Origin: a virus
Length of the DNA stretch: 28,722 nucleotides
Direction: 5' to 3' (one strand)
Virus record (IMG/VR): IMGVR_UViG_3300017771_000075
Span: 1-28,722 of that record
Part shown: one piece after another, positions 1 through 8,776 of the stretch
How the letters are laid out: every line of letters begins with the position of its first letter
Position numbering within the stretch: position 1 is the first letter of the stretch
Program-made: the position numbers and the translations under genes
The notes under the pieces: model-generated
Told to the model about the DNA's origin: nothing
Database searches by the model: none
What the model saw: the letters and a program-made list of their open reading frames with translations, nothing else

Positions 1-1657
1 GATAGAAGTTCATTAATGTAGAAAAAGTGTCATTTGCACCATATAATTTATCTCTTAAACCTTCTGATGCTTTAATTTTTAATGCCATGTCTGCTTCTGC
101 TGCAGCAGGATTTGTTTTTTTTAGTGTTTCATAAGCAGCTTTTACTGCATCATCTTTTAAAAAAGTTTCTTTTGTTATAGCTGAACCAAACGAGTTAAGA
201 TCATTTTCTAAAGCTTCTCTTATAGACCATAGGGTCGGTCTTATATTGTCATAAGTTGTTTCTCCTATGGCTCTGTTTAATGTTTCCATCATTCCTTTGT
301 ATTGTTTCGGTGTTACAAAGTCGTCAATCTTGTTCATGTATCTAAAGAATAAAGCTAATGGATCTCCTGTCCCTGTTAATTTTTCTATAGCTTTCATGTC
401 AATATTACCTACAGTATCTTCTGCGTAACCTCTTATTCCTGGATATTTCATAGAAAGTTCATCCACATAATTTTTAGCCATAAATTTTACATGACCTGTA
501 GGAATAACTTTTGGATTACCAATTGTATCTGCTAAAGTATCAAAAGCTTTGTAGCTTGCATTAATTAAATTACTATTTTGTATAAACGCTTGTTCAGCTT
601 GTTTCCAAACAGTAGCTGATAACATTCCTGTTTTAACAAGTGGACCATATTTTAATACATCATTGTTTAAATAGTTTCTGCCAGCTGCTTGTTCAGCACC
701 TTGTAAAGCTTCTTTACCAATACCATTAATAAAAGGCATAATACCAAGTACCTTAAAATACTTAGCAGCAAAACCACCAAGAAGACCTGTACCTTCTTGT
801 GCCGTCATTACCATAGGAAGTGGTAAACCCTTATCTCTTGCAATGTTTACTAATTCTTTTGCATCTTTTGATTTAGCACCAATCATCAATCTTCCAACTT
901 TACCTAAACCTTTTGTAATAACCGGTGTCAGTGCTGCAGCACCAGCGTTCCATGCTAAAGCTGTAAACATAGAGTCTGCTGCGTTAGCCATCATATCTGT
1001 ATCAACTTCTTTTGGACTCATGTTTTCCATGTCAGAAGCTATTGCATCCATTGCAGCAACTCCAACAGTTTCATTTAACATGTCGTAAGTAATTGAACCT
1101 GCTCCTGCTCCTCCAGTACCCCCTAATACTGAATATATTTCTGCTTTACCTAGAGGACTAGCTATGACTCTTCCGATAGTTGGATCTGCTACTTTAGCAA
1201 GTAACTTTGTAAGGCCACCTAATAATTTAAATCTTCCGGGTAGTTTTGCAGTTAACTTATCTGAAAAGTTGCTAAACATTTTAGTTCTAGCAAACAAACC
1301 TGTATTTTTATCTCCAGGTACTTTTGATTTAGCTGCACTAAATATTTTTTTTCTCATCATAACGTAAGGTGTAATTGATCCTATAAGATCTCCAGCAAGG
1401 ACTGCTTCTGATCTACCATCTAATGAGCTTCCTTGTTGTTGTAATCTAACACCAATAGGATTTTTAACTGCTTCATTCATTGTTGCTGCATCTTTTGCTG
1501 CACCAGCTCTTTCAGTTTGCAATTCAGACATTGAAGGACTTGTGATTAACCCTCTTTTAATAGCTTCGTTTAAGGCTTGTGTTTGTTTTCTATTTAACTT
1601 ACTTGGATCAAAAGTATTATTATTAATTTGTTCTTGGATTTCTTTTATAGTAGCCAT
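1..1657 (-). CDS. Probable internal virion (ejection) protein, C-terminus outside window
   Basis: An open frame runs from an ATG at 1657 to the window edge without a stop, giving at least 552 residues; the 3' end is missing. A purine-rich AAGGG lies about 8 bases before the ATG, which overlaps the upstream stop as TAATG. The protein begins MATIKEIQEQINNNTF and is rich in Ala, Gly, Lys and Met. A glycine/alanine-rich hydrophobic stretch around residues 170-190 (SVLGGTGGAGAGSITY) and others near residues 240-255 and 290-300 could contact membrane. I see no catalytic motif. It follows three other long low-complexity virion-type genes, the place where podoviruses carry proteins ejected with the DNA. 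The internal virion protein role is inferred from context, length and composition. Confidence 0.6.
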   Translation of the reverse strand, partial: MATIKEIQEQINNNTFDPSKLNRKQTQALNEAIKRGLITSPSMSELQTERAGAAKDAATMNEAVKNPIGVRLQQQGSSLDGRSEAVLAGDLIGSITPYVMMRKKIFSAAKSKVPGDKNTGLFARTKMFSNFSDKLTAKLPGRFKLLGGLTKLLAKVADPTIGRVIASPLGKAEIYSVLGGTGGAGAGSITYDMLNETVGVAAMDAIASDMENMSPKEVDTDMMANAADSMFTALAWNAGAAALTPVITKGLGKVGRLMIGAKSKDAKELVNIARDKGLPLPMVMTAQEGTGLLGGFAAKYFKVLGIMPFINGIGKEALQGAEQAAGRNYLNNDVLKYGPLVKTGMLSATVWKQAEQAFIQNSNLINASYKAFDTLADTIGNPKVIPTGHVKFMAKNYVDELSMKYPGIRGYAEDTVGNIDMKAIEKLTGTGDPLALFFRYMNKIDDFVTPKQYKGMMETLNRAIGETTYDNIRPTLWSIREALENDLNSFGSAITKETFLKDDAVKAAYETLKKTNPAAAEADMALKIKASEGLRDKLYGANDTFSTLMNFY

Positions 1658-3861
1658 TAATCTATCCCTTCAAGAATACTATTTATTTCATCAAGACTTA
1701 AATCTTGAGAAAGTTGTGAAGTAACTCCACCTTCTCCTTCAAATACTTCAAAGTTTTTAAGTCTTCTTAAATCTTTAAGAGTGTTTTCTAATCCTCCCGC
1801 AACTGTGTATAAACTTTCTTGTCTTCTAATATCAGATTCAAGCTGTCTTCCAATAGCTTCAATAGAAGCTCTAACGTCTTTAGAAGATCTACCTAATGAG
1901 AATATGTTTACAATTTCTTTAGCAGCGTTAACATCTCTTTGAGTTAATCTATCTTGATCTTTAAATGTGTTTGCTAGTGCGTATGTTAGTGTAACTTCTT
2001 GTACGGCAAGTTTTTCTTGTTCTTCTCTAGATAAACCAGAAAGCATTCCTCTGCTTTTTAATCTAGCTTTAGCTTGTTTAATTAAATTTTTACTATCTAA
2101 ATTTTTCTTAGCTGCTTCTTTACCTTCATCACTTAAATCAGGATCTCTATCAATTGCAGCATACTCATCAGCTTGAAGTTCAGAAACTTTTTGTTCTAGT
2201 GCATCTAAAGACATTCCAGATATTTCAAATCCAAAAACTTCTTTTGCAACACCACTTAATCTTCTAGTAAATTGATCAATTTGTAATCCAGCACCGGCTT
2301 TAACTTTATTACCATCTTGATCAATTTGATTTAATGTTTTTAATACATCTCTTGTAACAGATAGTGCATTGTATCTGTTTCCAAGTACGTCTTGAATATC
2401 AAATAATCTTTTGTCTACACTGTTTTGTTCTAAGAAATTTTCATATTGACCAATGATTTTACCTTCACTATCAGCAATTGGTCCTCCTTGGTTTACTGGT
2501 ACGAATGTTTCTCTACCATCTGCGCCAATACCTGCTGCTATTTGTTTAGTTCCATCTTTTAAACTGTAGCCTTTGTAATTTCTTAATCTACCATCAGCTC
2601 CTCTAATTTGAATTATTCCACCTGTTCTATCCGGTCTATCTTCTACAGCATTTTCATTAACAAATTTCATGTGTTCTACCGCAGCATTTAGTGATGCTTC
2701 TCTATTTCGAGCTCTAAGCTCACCTTCTTTTAATTTTATTGTTGCATAATTATTTACTGCAGGTCCTATTGCTTGACCAAATACTTCCATGGCTCCGCCA
2801 ATACCCGCTTTAGCTGTAGTTCCTGTTAATAACGCCGAAGCAAGGTTAGCTAAAAATACTAATTTAGCTTGTGATCCTTCACCTTTAAATACTTCTTCTT
2901 GATATTTTTTAGCAAGTTTTATTGTTTTATTAAACTCAGCATCATTAGAAGGTCCATCTAATGCAATTTCATTATTTCCTTGAGCAGTGCTTTCTGCTTT
3001 TTGTGCTTTCTTTTCTGTATCAGTTAATAAAGCTTCTGCTTCTCTTCTTTCTCTATCTTCAGATAAAGTGCTTTCGTAATTAGTAATTCCATCTTCCCAT
3101 CTTTCTTCGCCTGAAGGCGGTGGAGTTTCAGCACCTAATGAGTTCTCTTGTACTGAATCTAAATTAGCTATGTCATCTGAATTAGCTACGTTGTCCTGTA
3201 GCAGTGGGTCGCCTTCAGCTTTTAACTCTTTTGATTTGTTTCCGGTAACTCTTCCAGAACCGGGCCCACTTTTTGGTGCAGCCGAACTTCTTGGTTCGGT
3301 TGTTTTAGGTGGTTTTGATACAAACTTTCCAAACTGGTCATTAAAATCTTCATCACTTAAATATGACATTCCAAATTGTTTTGATTTTTCGTAATGAGCT
3401 GCTCTTTCCTTTTCACTCATTTTTTGAATTCTGTCATATTCCATCTTACCGGCAATACCAAGATATAAGGGACCTGCTGCAAGAGCTGCAGAAGTCGCAA
3501 CAGGTAAAGATGCTAAAGCAGGCATTGCTTTAGATGCATAATAAGCTCCCGCTAATCCAAAAGGCATTCGGCCTAAGTCACTTTTAATACCTAAAGCTTC
3601 TCCAACTTTATCACCTGCATAATAACCACCTGCTGCAGGTATATTAGCTATACCTCTAACTAAATTTTTCCCTAATCTTACTGGACCACTTACTTTCATT
3701 CTTTCCATAAATGTAGGTGGTTTTCTAATTGCTGGAACGCCAGGTGCTGTGTATGATGGTCCAACCATAACACCTTCATTTGCATTAATAGTTTTTAAAT
3801 GACCTTTTTTTAATGCAACGTTTCTAAATATTGGTCTGTTTAAAATTTTGTTAATAGACAT
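1657..3861 (-). CDS. Large putative internal virion protein
   Basis: This 734-residue protein has no enzyme motif I recognise. Residues about 60-145 are rich in Gly, Ala and Pro with hydrophobic stretches (AGAYYASKAMPALASLPVAT and following), which may insert into or cross a membrane. Residues 190-320 are acidic, Ser/Glu-rich and probably disordered. The C-terminal half is charged and predicted helical, with a Gly/Ala-rich patch near residues 350-380. The start has an AGAGG about 5 bases upstream, and the stop overlaps the next ATG as TAATG. Length, composition and position between two other low-complexity late genes fit a DNA-ejection or internal core protein. It could also be a tail-lumen protein. 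Confidence 0.6.
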   Translation of the reverse strand: MSINKILNRPIFRNVALKKGHLKTINANEGVMVGPSYTAPGVPAIRKPPTFMERMKVSGPVRLGKNLVRGIANIPAAGGYYAGDKVGEALGIKSDLGRMPFGLAGAYYASKAMPALASLPVATSAALAAGPLYLGIAGKMEYDRIQKMSEKERAAHYEKSKQFGMSYLSDEDFNDQFGKFVSKPPKTTEPRSSAAPKSGPGSGRVTGNKSKELKAEGDPLLQDNVANSDDIANLDSVQENSLGAETPPPSGEERWEDGITNYESTLSEDRERREAEALLTDTEKKAQKAESTAQGNNEIALDGPSNDAEFNKTIKLAKKYQEEVFKGEGSQAKLVFLANLASALLTGTTAKAGIGGAMEVFGQAIGPAVNNYATIKLKEGELRARNREASLNAAVEHMKFVNENAVEDRPDRTGGIIQIRGADGRLRNYKGYSLKDGTKQIAAGIGADGRETFVPVNQGGPIADSEGKIIGQYENFLEQNSVDKRLFDIQDVLGNRYNALSVTRDVLKTLNQIDQDGNKVKAGAGLQIDQFTRRLSGVAKEVFGFEISGMSLDALEQKVSELQADEYAAIDRDPDLSDEGKEAAKKNLDSKNLIKQAKARLKSRGMLSGLSREEQEKLAVQEVTLTYALANTFKDQDRLTQRDVNAAKEIVNIFSLGRSSKDVRASIEAIGRQLESDIRRQESLYTVAGGLENTLKDLRRLKNFEVFEGEGGVTSQLSQDLSLDEINSILEGID

Positions 3862-3869
3862 TCAAACCT

Positions 3870-4724
3870 CTATTGTCCTTGAGGTTGTTGTCCTTGATAA
3901 GCAGCAAATGCTCCTATACCAGTACCGATTGATTGAGCTAACGGACTGGTTGAGGGTGATGTTTTCATTGTAACTTGTGAAGAAGACTTAGGTCCCGCAG
4001 CATACAAGTTAGCTAAAAACTCAGCTCTTTGATAAGGTTCATATTGTTGTTGTAATGTAGATTGTCTTGTTGCATCAAGTGCTTGTTGTGCAAGTTGTCT
4101 TTGAACACCACCTGCTGCCATTAATTGATTAATATCTCCTTGAGCCATTTGTTGTTGTCCTAAACCTAATTGACCTAACTGCTGACCTGCAGCAAGACCA
4201 ACTTGCTGTTGTCTTTGAGCTGCGCCTAATGCAGTATTAAAACCTTGTTGTTGAGCTTGTCCCATAGCACTTAAAGCTCTTCCTTGTAGTTCTGCTTGTT
4301 GAACACCTTCTCTACCCCCACCAAAAGCTCCTGCATTAACTGCGTTAGCTGATATTTGATTTCCTTGAATTCCCGCTTGTCTTGCAATTTCATCGGTTAC
4401 GTATGATTGATATGGATTTAAATATTGTTGAATTTGTGATGCACCAATAGGTGCTGCTGAACCTGTTACTTGGTTAATACCTTGTTGAATAGTACCGGCA
4501 CCAACGCCAGTAGTTCCGGCTAAATTCATACCTTGTTGCTCTAAGGCACCTAATCCAGCTGTTTGATAGTCAGGTAAATTAATAGGTTGTTGTGCGACTT
4601 GTCTCGCAATATCCATCAACTCTATTTTTCGTTCTTCAATACCAGGTGCTTCTCTTACAAACGATGTTTGTGTGGAAGGTGTTGCGGGTGGTGCTGATCT
4701 AGATCCTCCTCCAAAAAAACTCAT
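3870..4724 (-). CDS. Gln/Ala-rich putative DNA ejection protein
   Basis: This 284-residue protein begins MSFFGGGSRSAPPATPST and is strikingly rich in Gln, Ala and Gly. A central segment (LNPYQSYVTDEIARQ, then NAGAFGGGREGVQQAE) matches the pattern I know from marine phage proteins annotated as DNA ejection or internal virion proteins: a 'NPY...VTD' stretch followed by 'AGAFGG.R'. The rest is a long Gln-rich helical region, probably coiled coil, ending in a Gly/Ala hydrophobic stretch and a Gln-rich tail. It sits between the GNAT-like gene, one base away, and the 734-residue protein. Family membership is moderately secure; biochemical function is inferred. Confidence 0.6.
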   Translation of the reverse strand: MSFFGGGSRSAPPATPSTQTSFVREAPGIEERKIELMDIARQVAQQPINLPDYQTAGLGALEQQGMNLAGTTGVGAGTIQQGINQVTGSAAPIGASQIQQYLNPYQSYVTDEIARQAGIQGNQISANAVNAGAFGGGREGVQQAELQGRALSAMGQAQQQGFNTALGAAQRQQQVGLAAGQQLGQLGLGQQQMAQGDINQLMAAGGVQRQLAQQALDATRQSTLQQQYEPYQRAEFLANLYAAGPKSSSQVTMKTSPSTSPLAQSIGTGIGAFAAYQGQQPQGQ

Positions 4725-4725
4725 A

Positions 4726-5187
4726 TTATATCCATTTCTCTAGTTGTACGTGTTTCTTTTTCCATCCCCATTTTTTGGAAACTTTTTCCCAGCCGGGTCT
4801 GGCCATTATACTTAATCTTTTACATTTGTTAGTAATAGCAAAATCTGTGACTGCTTTAATTAAATTGTCTTCCCATAATTCTCTTCTTTTTCCAGTGCAA
4901 ATTATTATTTCGTATTGATTGTAATTTGGCATAATTCCAATTCTACCAACACAAATACCAAAAACTTTATTTTCTTCAAATTCATCTGAACCAAACAGGA
5001 CCCAACATTGCATAGTATCCTTTTTAAGTTCATCCATAACCCAAGCAGAGTCTGCATATTTACCAGAAAAAGCTAAAGCCTCAGCCACCATAAATTCAGC
5101 TAACGGCCAAAATCTTTCTATATCCTTAGGTTCTAAGGGAAGAATACTTACTAATGGTTTAATTTGTTTTTTGTTCGCTGTTGCCAT
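4726..5187 (-). CDS. GNAT-like acyltransferase fold protein, T7 gp13-like position
   Basis: This 153-residue protein has the length and layout of a GNAT domain: an N-terminal helix region (KDIERFWPLAEFMVAEALAF), a central beta segment (VFGICVGRIG) and a C-terminal strand-helix (KRLSIMARPGWEKVSKKWGW). The ending 'ARPGW...KKWGWKKKHVQLEK' is typical of small phage proteins called acyltransferase or internal virion protein A, including relatives of T7 gp13. The acetyl-CoA loop (Q/RxxGxG/A) is not clear, so catalysis is doubtful and a structural role is possible. The start is supported by AAGGATAGAA just before the ATG. It overlaps the upstream gene by 29 bases, the longest overlap in the window. 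Confidence 0.6.
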   Translation of the reverse strand: MATANKKQIKPLVSILPLEPKDIERFWPLAEFMVAEALAFSGKYADSAWVMDELKKDTMQCWVLFGSDEFEENKVFGICVGRIGIMPNYNQYEIIICTGKRRELWEDNLIKAVTDFAITNKCKRLSIMARPGWEKVSKKWGWKKKHVQLEKWI

Positions 5188-6112
5188 TTCTATCCTTTAA
5201 TAAATCAAATACACGTTTGTATCTTTTTTGTTGTTCATAGAAATATTGGGCACCTTTTTCTCTCATGTCTTTCATGCTATTTGGATTTCCTCCAGCTATG
5301 ATTCCAGCACCTAATACTCCATCTGCTCTTGTTACAAACTCTCCGTCTGCTAATTGAGCTAACATTGTATCCTCGTCCTTATCTCCTACGCCTGCTCCGT
5401 CCTCTACATAACCTAATGCTCTTACATAGTTGTTTGCATCGTTTTCGTCATGCGAAACTTTTGATGGAAGATAGTTTACACCACCTTCATTAAATTTTTT
5501 AATTTCTGCTATACCACCTACTTTCAATCTTTGTTGTACCATAGAGTACGGACCCATTTGTCTATCGCCTTTTCCTTGTTCTTCTGGAGAATAAACTTTT
5601 TTATATTCTTTTTCTTCTCCTGTTGTTGGATCTATATAAGTATAGCCAGGTCTATTTTCTTTCATGTTTAAATAACTCATATTATAACCAGGCATAAAAA
5701 TATCTGTGGGTTGATTGTCAAAAGCACCGCTTAAATAAGCGCCTCCAGCGATTGCAGTTGAAACTCTTCCTGGAGAAAAGTCAGCACCGGACTCTCCACC
5801 TTTTCTTAAAATATCTAAAATACCTTTATTTTGAACTTGATCATCTATGATCTGTGGACTAGCTAGCATTTTAGTTTGTTGTCCAGGTAAATTTTGAAAC
5901 ATTGGATATTTCTGACCAAGTTGAGAATATTTAGTAAAGTCTTGTCCAGCAAGATTCATGCCGGCAGATCCTAAAGTATAACCAGTGTAAGCACCTCCGA
6001 CACCACTTAAGATACTTTGTAATCCTGATTGTCCAGTCTCTCTTGCCCCTTTGTATCCTTGGTAACCTCCGTAAGCTCCTAAGACGTATGGTATTAATGC
6101 TAATGGGTTCAT
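5159..6112 (-). CDS. Putative internal virion/structural protein with a 'DGEFVTRADGVLGAG' motif
   Basis: This 317-residue protein opens with a Gly/Ala/Tyr-rich hydrophobic region (MNPLALIPYVLGAYGGYQGY and on to about residue 60), a plausible membrane-interacting segment. Residues about 245-275 carry a pattern common in marine phage proteins: an acidic 'GDKDEDTMLAQLADGEFV' followed by 'TRADGVLGAG'. I recognise this as a recurring block in uncultured marine phage structural proteins but know no biochemical activity for it. The start has AAAAGGAG upstream. It precedes the GNAT-like and Gln-rich genes, so a role in the ejected protein set is likely but inferred. Confidence 0.55.
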   Translation of the reverse strand: MNPLALIPYVLGAYGGYQGYKGARETGQSGLQSILSGVGGAYTGYTLGSAGMNLAGQDFTKYSQLGQKYPMFQNLPGQQTKMLASPQIIDDQVQNKGILDILRKGGESGADFSPGRVSTAIAGGAYLSGAFDNQPTDIFMPGYNMSYLNMKENRPGYTYIDPTTGEEKEYKKVYSPEEQGKGDRQMGPYSMVQQRLKVGGIAEIKKFNEGGVNYLPSKVSHDENDANNYVRALGYVEDGAGVGDKDEDTMLAQLADGEFVTRADGVLGAGIIAGGNPNSMKDMREKGAQYFYEQQKRYKRVFDLLKDRNGNSEQKTN

Positions 6113-6158
6113 TTAAATAAATTCTCCTTTTAAGATCTAAGTATTGAATAATACCATT

Positions 6159-7040
6159 TTAGTCAGCTAATTTCAACTCGTCTCTAAAACATCCTTCGTA
6201 TTGATGTTCTCCAACATGGATGATTGGGTCATTCACAAAGACATAACATTTTCCTCCGATATCTTTCCAAAGCTTACAAAAAGAAAAATCTTCACCTAAA
6301 TATGTCTTAGTATCAGGGTCATGTATACAATCAAAAAAGTTCCATAAATGAGGTCTGTCCACATACTCACCATTTATGACTGTCTTTTGAACTATGTTTT
6401 TATCTGGATATTTTTCTATCATCTTGTCAAACACTGATCTTTTAATTAACATACATCCTGTAGGACTATGTGTAACTTCCATAACACCACTGTCTAAAGT
6501 TATCTTATTAACGTCTGCTACTTTCATTGGGTATGTGTTTAGCCATCTATGTATATCTCCAGCGTTTTTAACTTCACCATCATTCCATTTTTTATAAAGT
6601 TTATCCCACATCATAGTTTTAAGGGGATAGGGAATAGATATTAGTTCTTTGTCTAAATCCAGCATTTTAATAATAGATTCTGCTCTAAAATATATATCGG
6701 AGTCTACAAATAACATATGTGTGCAGTTAGATTCTAAAAAAGCTGAAACACATAAGTTTCTTCCTTGAGTAACCAAAGAAGATTTTAATAAAGTAAAGGT
6801 AATTCTTATTCCTTTTTTTATACAAAGTTGTTGTAATTCTAAAAGTGCTTGTGTGTAATGCATAGTTACACCACTATGACAAGGTGTACAAATCATAATG
6901 TTATAAGGGGACTTAGTTGTTTTCTTTTCTTCTTTTTGTCCGGTGTCCGGTTTCCACATAGGAAGAGTAGCTTTTTCGTATGGTGTTACTTCAACTTCTT
7001 TTAATGTTTGATAAGTGTCTTCATTTACTGTTTCTTTCAT
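6159..7040 (-). CDS. GT-A fold glycosyltransferase
   Basis: This 293-residue protein begins with about 45 charged residues and continues into a GT-A fold: an opening strand (YNIMICTPCHSGV), an 'SSLVTQGRNLCVSAFLES' helix and a DxD-type metal/nucleotide-sugar site in MLFVDSDIYF (D113, D115). A later PTGCMLIKRSVFDKM and GEDFSFCKLWKDIGGKCYVF are the usual acceptor-side and closing segments of such phage enzymes. It should transfer a sugar from a nucleotide-sugar donor; donor and acceptor are not readable from sequence. It overlaps the upstream GT4 gene by 20 bases, so the two are probably made together. An N-terminal 45-residue extension is unusual for a minimal GT-A. Confidence 0.8.
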   Translation of the reverse strand: MKETVNEDTYQTLKEVEVTPYEKATLPMWKPDTGQKEEKKTTKSPYNIMICTPCHSGVTMHYTQALLELQQLCIKKGIRITFTLLKSSLVTQGRNLCVSAFLESNCTHMLFVDSDIYFRAESIIKMLDLDKELISIPYPLKTMMWDKLYKKWNDGEVKNAGDIHRWLNTYPMKVADVNKITLDSGVMEVTHSPTGCMLIKRSVFDKMIEKYPDKNIVQKTVINGEYVDRPHLWNFFDCIHDPDTKTYLGEDFSFCKLWKDIGGKCYVFVNDPIIHVGEHQYEGCFRDELKLAD

Positions 7041-7956
7041 TTAAAGCTCCTTTCAAAAAGTTTGTCCATTCTATACCCTTTTTTTCCCAGTTATAAAATC
7101 TCTTATAAAAGTCTTGTTGATGTTGTAGGTGTTCTTGCATAAAATTTTCATGTAAATAAGATGCTGCAACATTGATAGCCGCTCCTGTATCTTGTGCCAT
7201 CTGTTCATAATTTTTTGAGTAATTAATATATACTGGCCACTCTGCACAAGTCTCATATAAAGCTCCAAAATTATTAGTTATTACATGTACACCAGATGCT
7301 AAAGCTTCTAAAGCTGATGCACAAGAAGTTTCTTCAAATATAGATGGGTACACAAACATATCATAATTAGGCATCATTTCTTTTATGTATTCATGAGGTT
7401 TGTAACCAATATAATTTACGTTAGGTAGTTTCTCAGCCTGTTTATATAATCCTTCAAAATCTTTTTCAGTGTTATCTGAAAACTCAGATCCATAGACTTT
7501 ACAAGAACTATATACATCTAATTTTATATGAGGGTTATCTATCTCCTGCATTGCACGTAACAATACATTTAAACCTCTCCATGGAGTGCAGTGATGTATT
7601 AATTTTATTGGAGTTCCTCTTTTATAAATTTTTCTTATAGGAAAAGTATCAATACCATTTTTAATAACTAAAGATTTTTCAGTAGGGATATCAAAAGCAT
7701 ACCTAAACTTTTCGTAATTCCAATGACTATTAAATACATACCAATCATATTCACCATGTCTTTCTTTATTAGTAAAAAATTCTTGTAGGTTAGGTTGGTC
7801 CCAAGAATTTTTTTGCCAGAGAATATTTAATTTTTTTGGATCTAATGAAACTTTACCAGGGATAGAGGTACAGATTTGAACTTGGTCTAACAACTCTTTT
7901 GAAACATGCTTTTGAAGCATTTCCATCTGTAGCTCAGTAGCTCCTCGGGGTTGCAT
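7021..7956 (-). CDS. GT4-like (GT-B fold) glycosyltransferase
   Basis: This 311-residue protein has the C-terminal half of a GT-B glycosyltransferase: KLIHHCTPWRGLNVLLRA (residues about 118-135) is the hinge and start of the donor domain. SIFEETSCASALEALASGVHVI holds the E-x7-E donor-binding motif (E209, E217) typical of GT4. The N-terminal acceptor domain is short (about 115 residues), so the protein is smaller than usual GT4 enzymes of 350-400 residues. Its ATG overlaps the upstream stop as TAATG. It is followed directly by a GT-A enzyme, suggesting that two sugars are added to one acceptor. Family call is firm; substrate unknown. Confidence 0.82.
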   Translation of the reverse strand: MQPRGATELQMEMLQKHVSKELLDQVQICTSIPGKVSLDPKKLNILWQKNSWDQPNLQEFFTNKERHGEYDWYVFNSHWNYEKFRYAFDIPTEKSLVIKNGIDTFPIRKIYKRGTPIKLIHHCTPWRGLNVLLRAMQEIDNPHIKLDVYSSCKVYGSEFSDNTEKDFEGLYKQAEKLPNVNYIGYKPHEYIKEMMPNYDMFVYPSIFEETSCASALEALASGVHVITNNFGALYETCAEWPVYINYSKNYEQMAQDTGAAINVAASYLHENFMQEHLQHQQDFYKRFYNWEKKGIEWTNFLKGALNERNSK

Positions 7957-8156
7957 TATTTTTTAGTTAAAGCTCCAATTTCACCAGCTTTTGTAACTTT
8001 AATTTCAAGGTCTTGTCTAAAGTCATCCACAGTAGTATCAGTATTGGCATCAGCAACATCATTATCAAAATCAGCTTTACTAGCATATACTTTACCTGTT
8101 CTTTTATGTTTAATAATTTCTTTTGCTTCTGCGGGTATTTTAATTAAATCACTCAT
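7956..8156 (-). CDS. Small conserved phage protein
   Basis: A 66-residue acidic-to-neutral protein with the central pattern KHKRTGKVYASKADFDNDV followed by a Thr/Asp-rich stretch and FRQDLEIKV. I have seen similar small proteins beside tail genes in uncultured marine phages but know no function. Its ATG overlaps the upstream stop in the ATGA form, and its stop overlaps the GT4 start as TAATG, so it is translationally linked on both sides. No signal peptide or membrane segment is visible. Confidence 0.6.
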   Translation of the reverse strand: MSDLIKIPAEAKEIIKHKRTGKVYASKADFDNDVADANTDTTVDDFRQDLEIKVTKAGEIGALTKK

Positions 8157-8287
8157 TGTCTACGTCCTTGTCTATTATATTTTTTATTGTGCTGCAACTT
8201 CTTTTTTTTATTAAGACTCTTACAATGTCTTCTAGGCCTTTTCCTAGGTTGATCTCTTTCAACAAAATCTTTAAATTTTCTAGCCAT
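8153..8287 (-). CDS. Very basic 44-residue protein
   Basis: Read directly from the gap between two larger genes: ATG at 8287 and TGA at 8153-8155 give MARKFKDFVERDQPRKRPRR followed by a Lys/Arg-rich tail, 44 residues in all. It overlaps the stop of the upstream gene by 8 bases and the next ATG by 4 (ATGA). The coupling, the lack of any other coding solution for this stretch and the strong basic bias support a real gene, possibly nucleic-acid binding. No family is recognised. Confidence 0.55.
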   Translation of the reverse strand: MARKFKDFVERDQPRKRPRRHCKSLNKKKKLQHNKKYNRQGRRQ

Positions 8288-8615
8288 TTTCCTGTGATCG
8301 GTCTATGAGAGCGTAACTTACAACACCTGTAATTTCATTGGCGGTGCCTGCTTGCATTGATAAAACATCACTTGCTTCCATAGCTAAAGTTTCTTCTACC
8401 ATGTTAGCTTGAGCTTTATTAAGTTCTTTGTAACCTATTTTTATAGCTGAGCCACCCGACTTTGTTAACAAAGCGTGAGTATCAACATTACTTGCTGTAT
8501 CATGAACTGCTTGTAAGCTTTTAACAAGTAAAGTTGCATCTGCTGGGCACGTTAAAACTGTAGTAACGTTTGTTGTAGTTAAATTAAATGTATCGCTTTT
8601 GTATCTAATCGTCAT
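8280..8615 (-). CDS. Small putative virion protein
   Basis: A 111-residue protein dominated by Thr, Ser, Ala and Val in short alternating stretches (TIRYKSDTFNLTTTNVTTVL, then VLSMQAGTANEITGVVSYAL), as expected of an all-beta structural subunit. The pattern 'ATLLVKSLQAVHDT' in the middle resembles small beta-sandwich proteins found among marine phage tail genes. Its ATG overlaps the preceding stop in an ATGA junction. It lies between gp10-like tail gene products and the glycosyltransferases. A decoration or minor tail role is inferred. Confidence 0.55.
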   Translation of the reverse strand: MTIRYKSDTFNLTTTNVTTVLTCPADATLLVKSLQAVHDTASNVDTHALLTKSGGSAIKIGYKELNKAQANMVEETLAMEASDVLSMQAGTANEITGVVSYALIDRSQENG

Positions 8616-8776
8616 GAGATAAACCAGGTAAATGTATCTTGTTCATTTTTAAATTCTTGTTGATAAGAAGTGTTTAACTTATCTTGCATCGTTCGTAAAG
8701 ACTGAGTTACTTGTCTTTGATTTTCCTCTGTATATTTAGGTGTCGGTTCAGGAATTACTATATCTACTCTAGCCAT
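8612..8776 (-). CDS. Small conserved phage protein, 54 residues
   Basis: Read from the gap: ATG at 8776 overlaps the upstream stop (TAATG), and TGA at 8612-8614 overlaps the next ATG (ATGA). The product starts MARVDIVIPEPTPKYTEENQ and ends DTFTWFIS. The pattern 'P.PTPKYTEENQRQ...L..MQDKLN' followed by an aromatic-Ser end recurs in small proteins of marine podoviruses beside the tail genes, so I regard it as conserved. The central part is probably helical. Function unknown; a tail assembly or structural role is a guess from position. Confidence 0.65.
   Translation of the reverse strand: MARVDIVIPEPTPKYTEENQRQVTQSLRTMQDKLNTSYQQEFKNEQDTFTWFIS

Noticed and set aside
843-1724. Plus-strand open frames in the first 1.7 kb
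   Set aside because: They lie antisense to a continuous minus-strand frame from 1657 to the edge, are hydrophobic low-complexity shadows, and have no ribosome-binding sites or coupling.
4726-5187. Active acetyltransferase conferring modification
   Set aside because: The acetyl-CoA loop is not clear and the family is often structural in T7-like phages, so only the fold is called.
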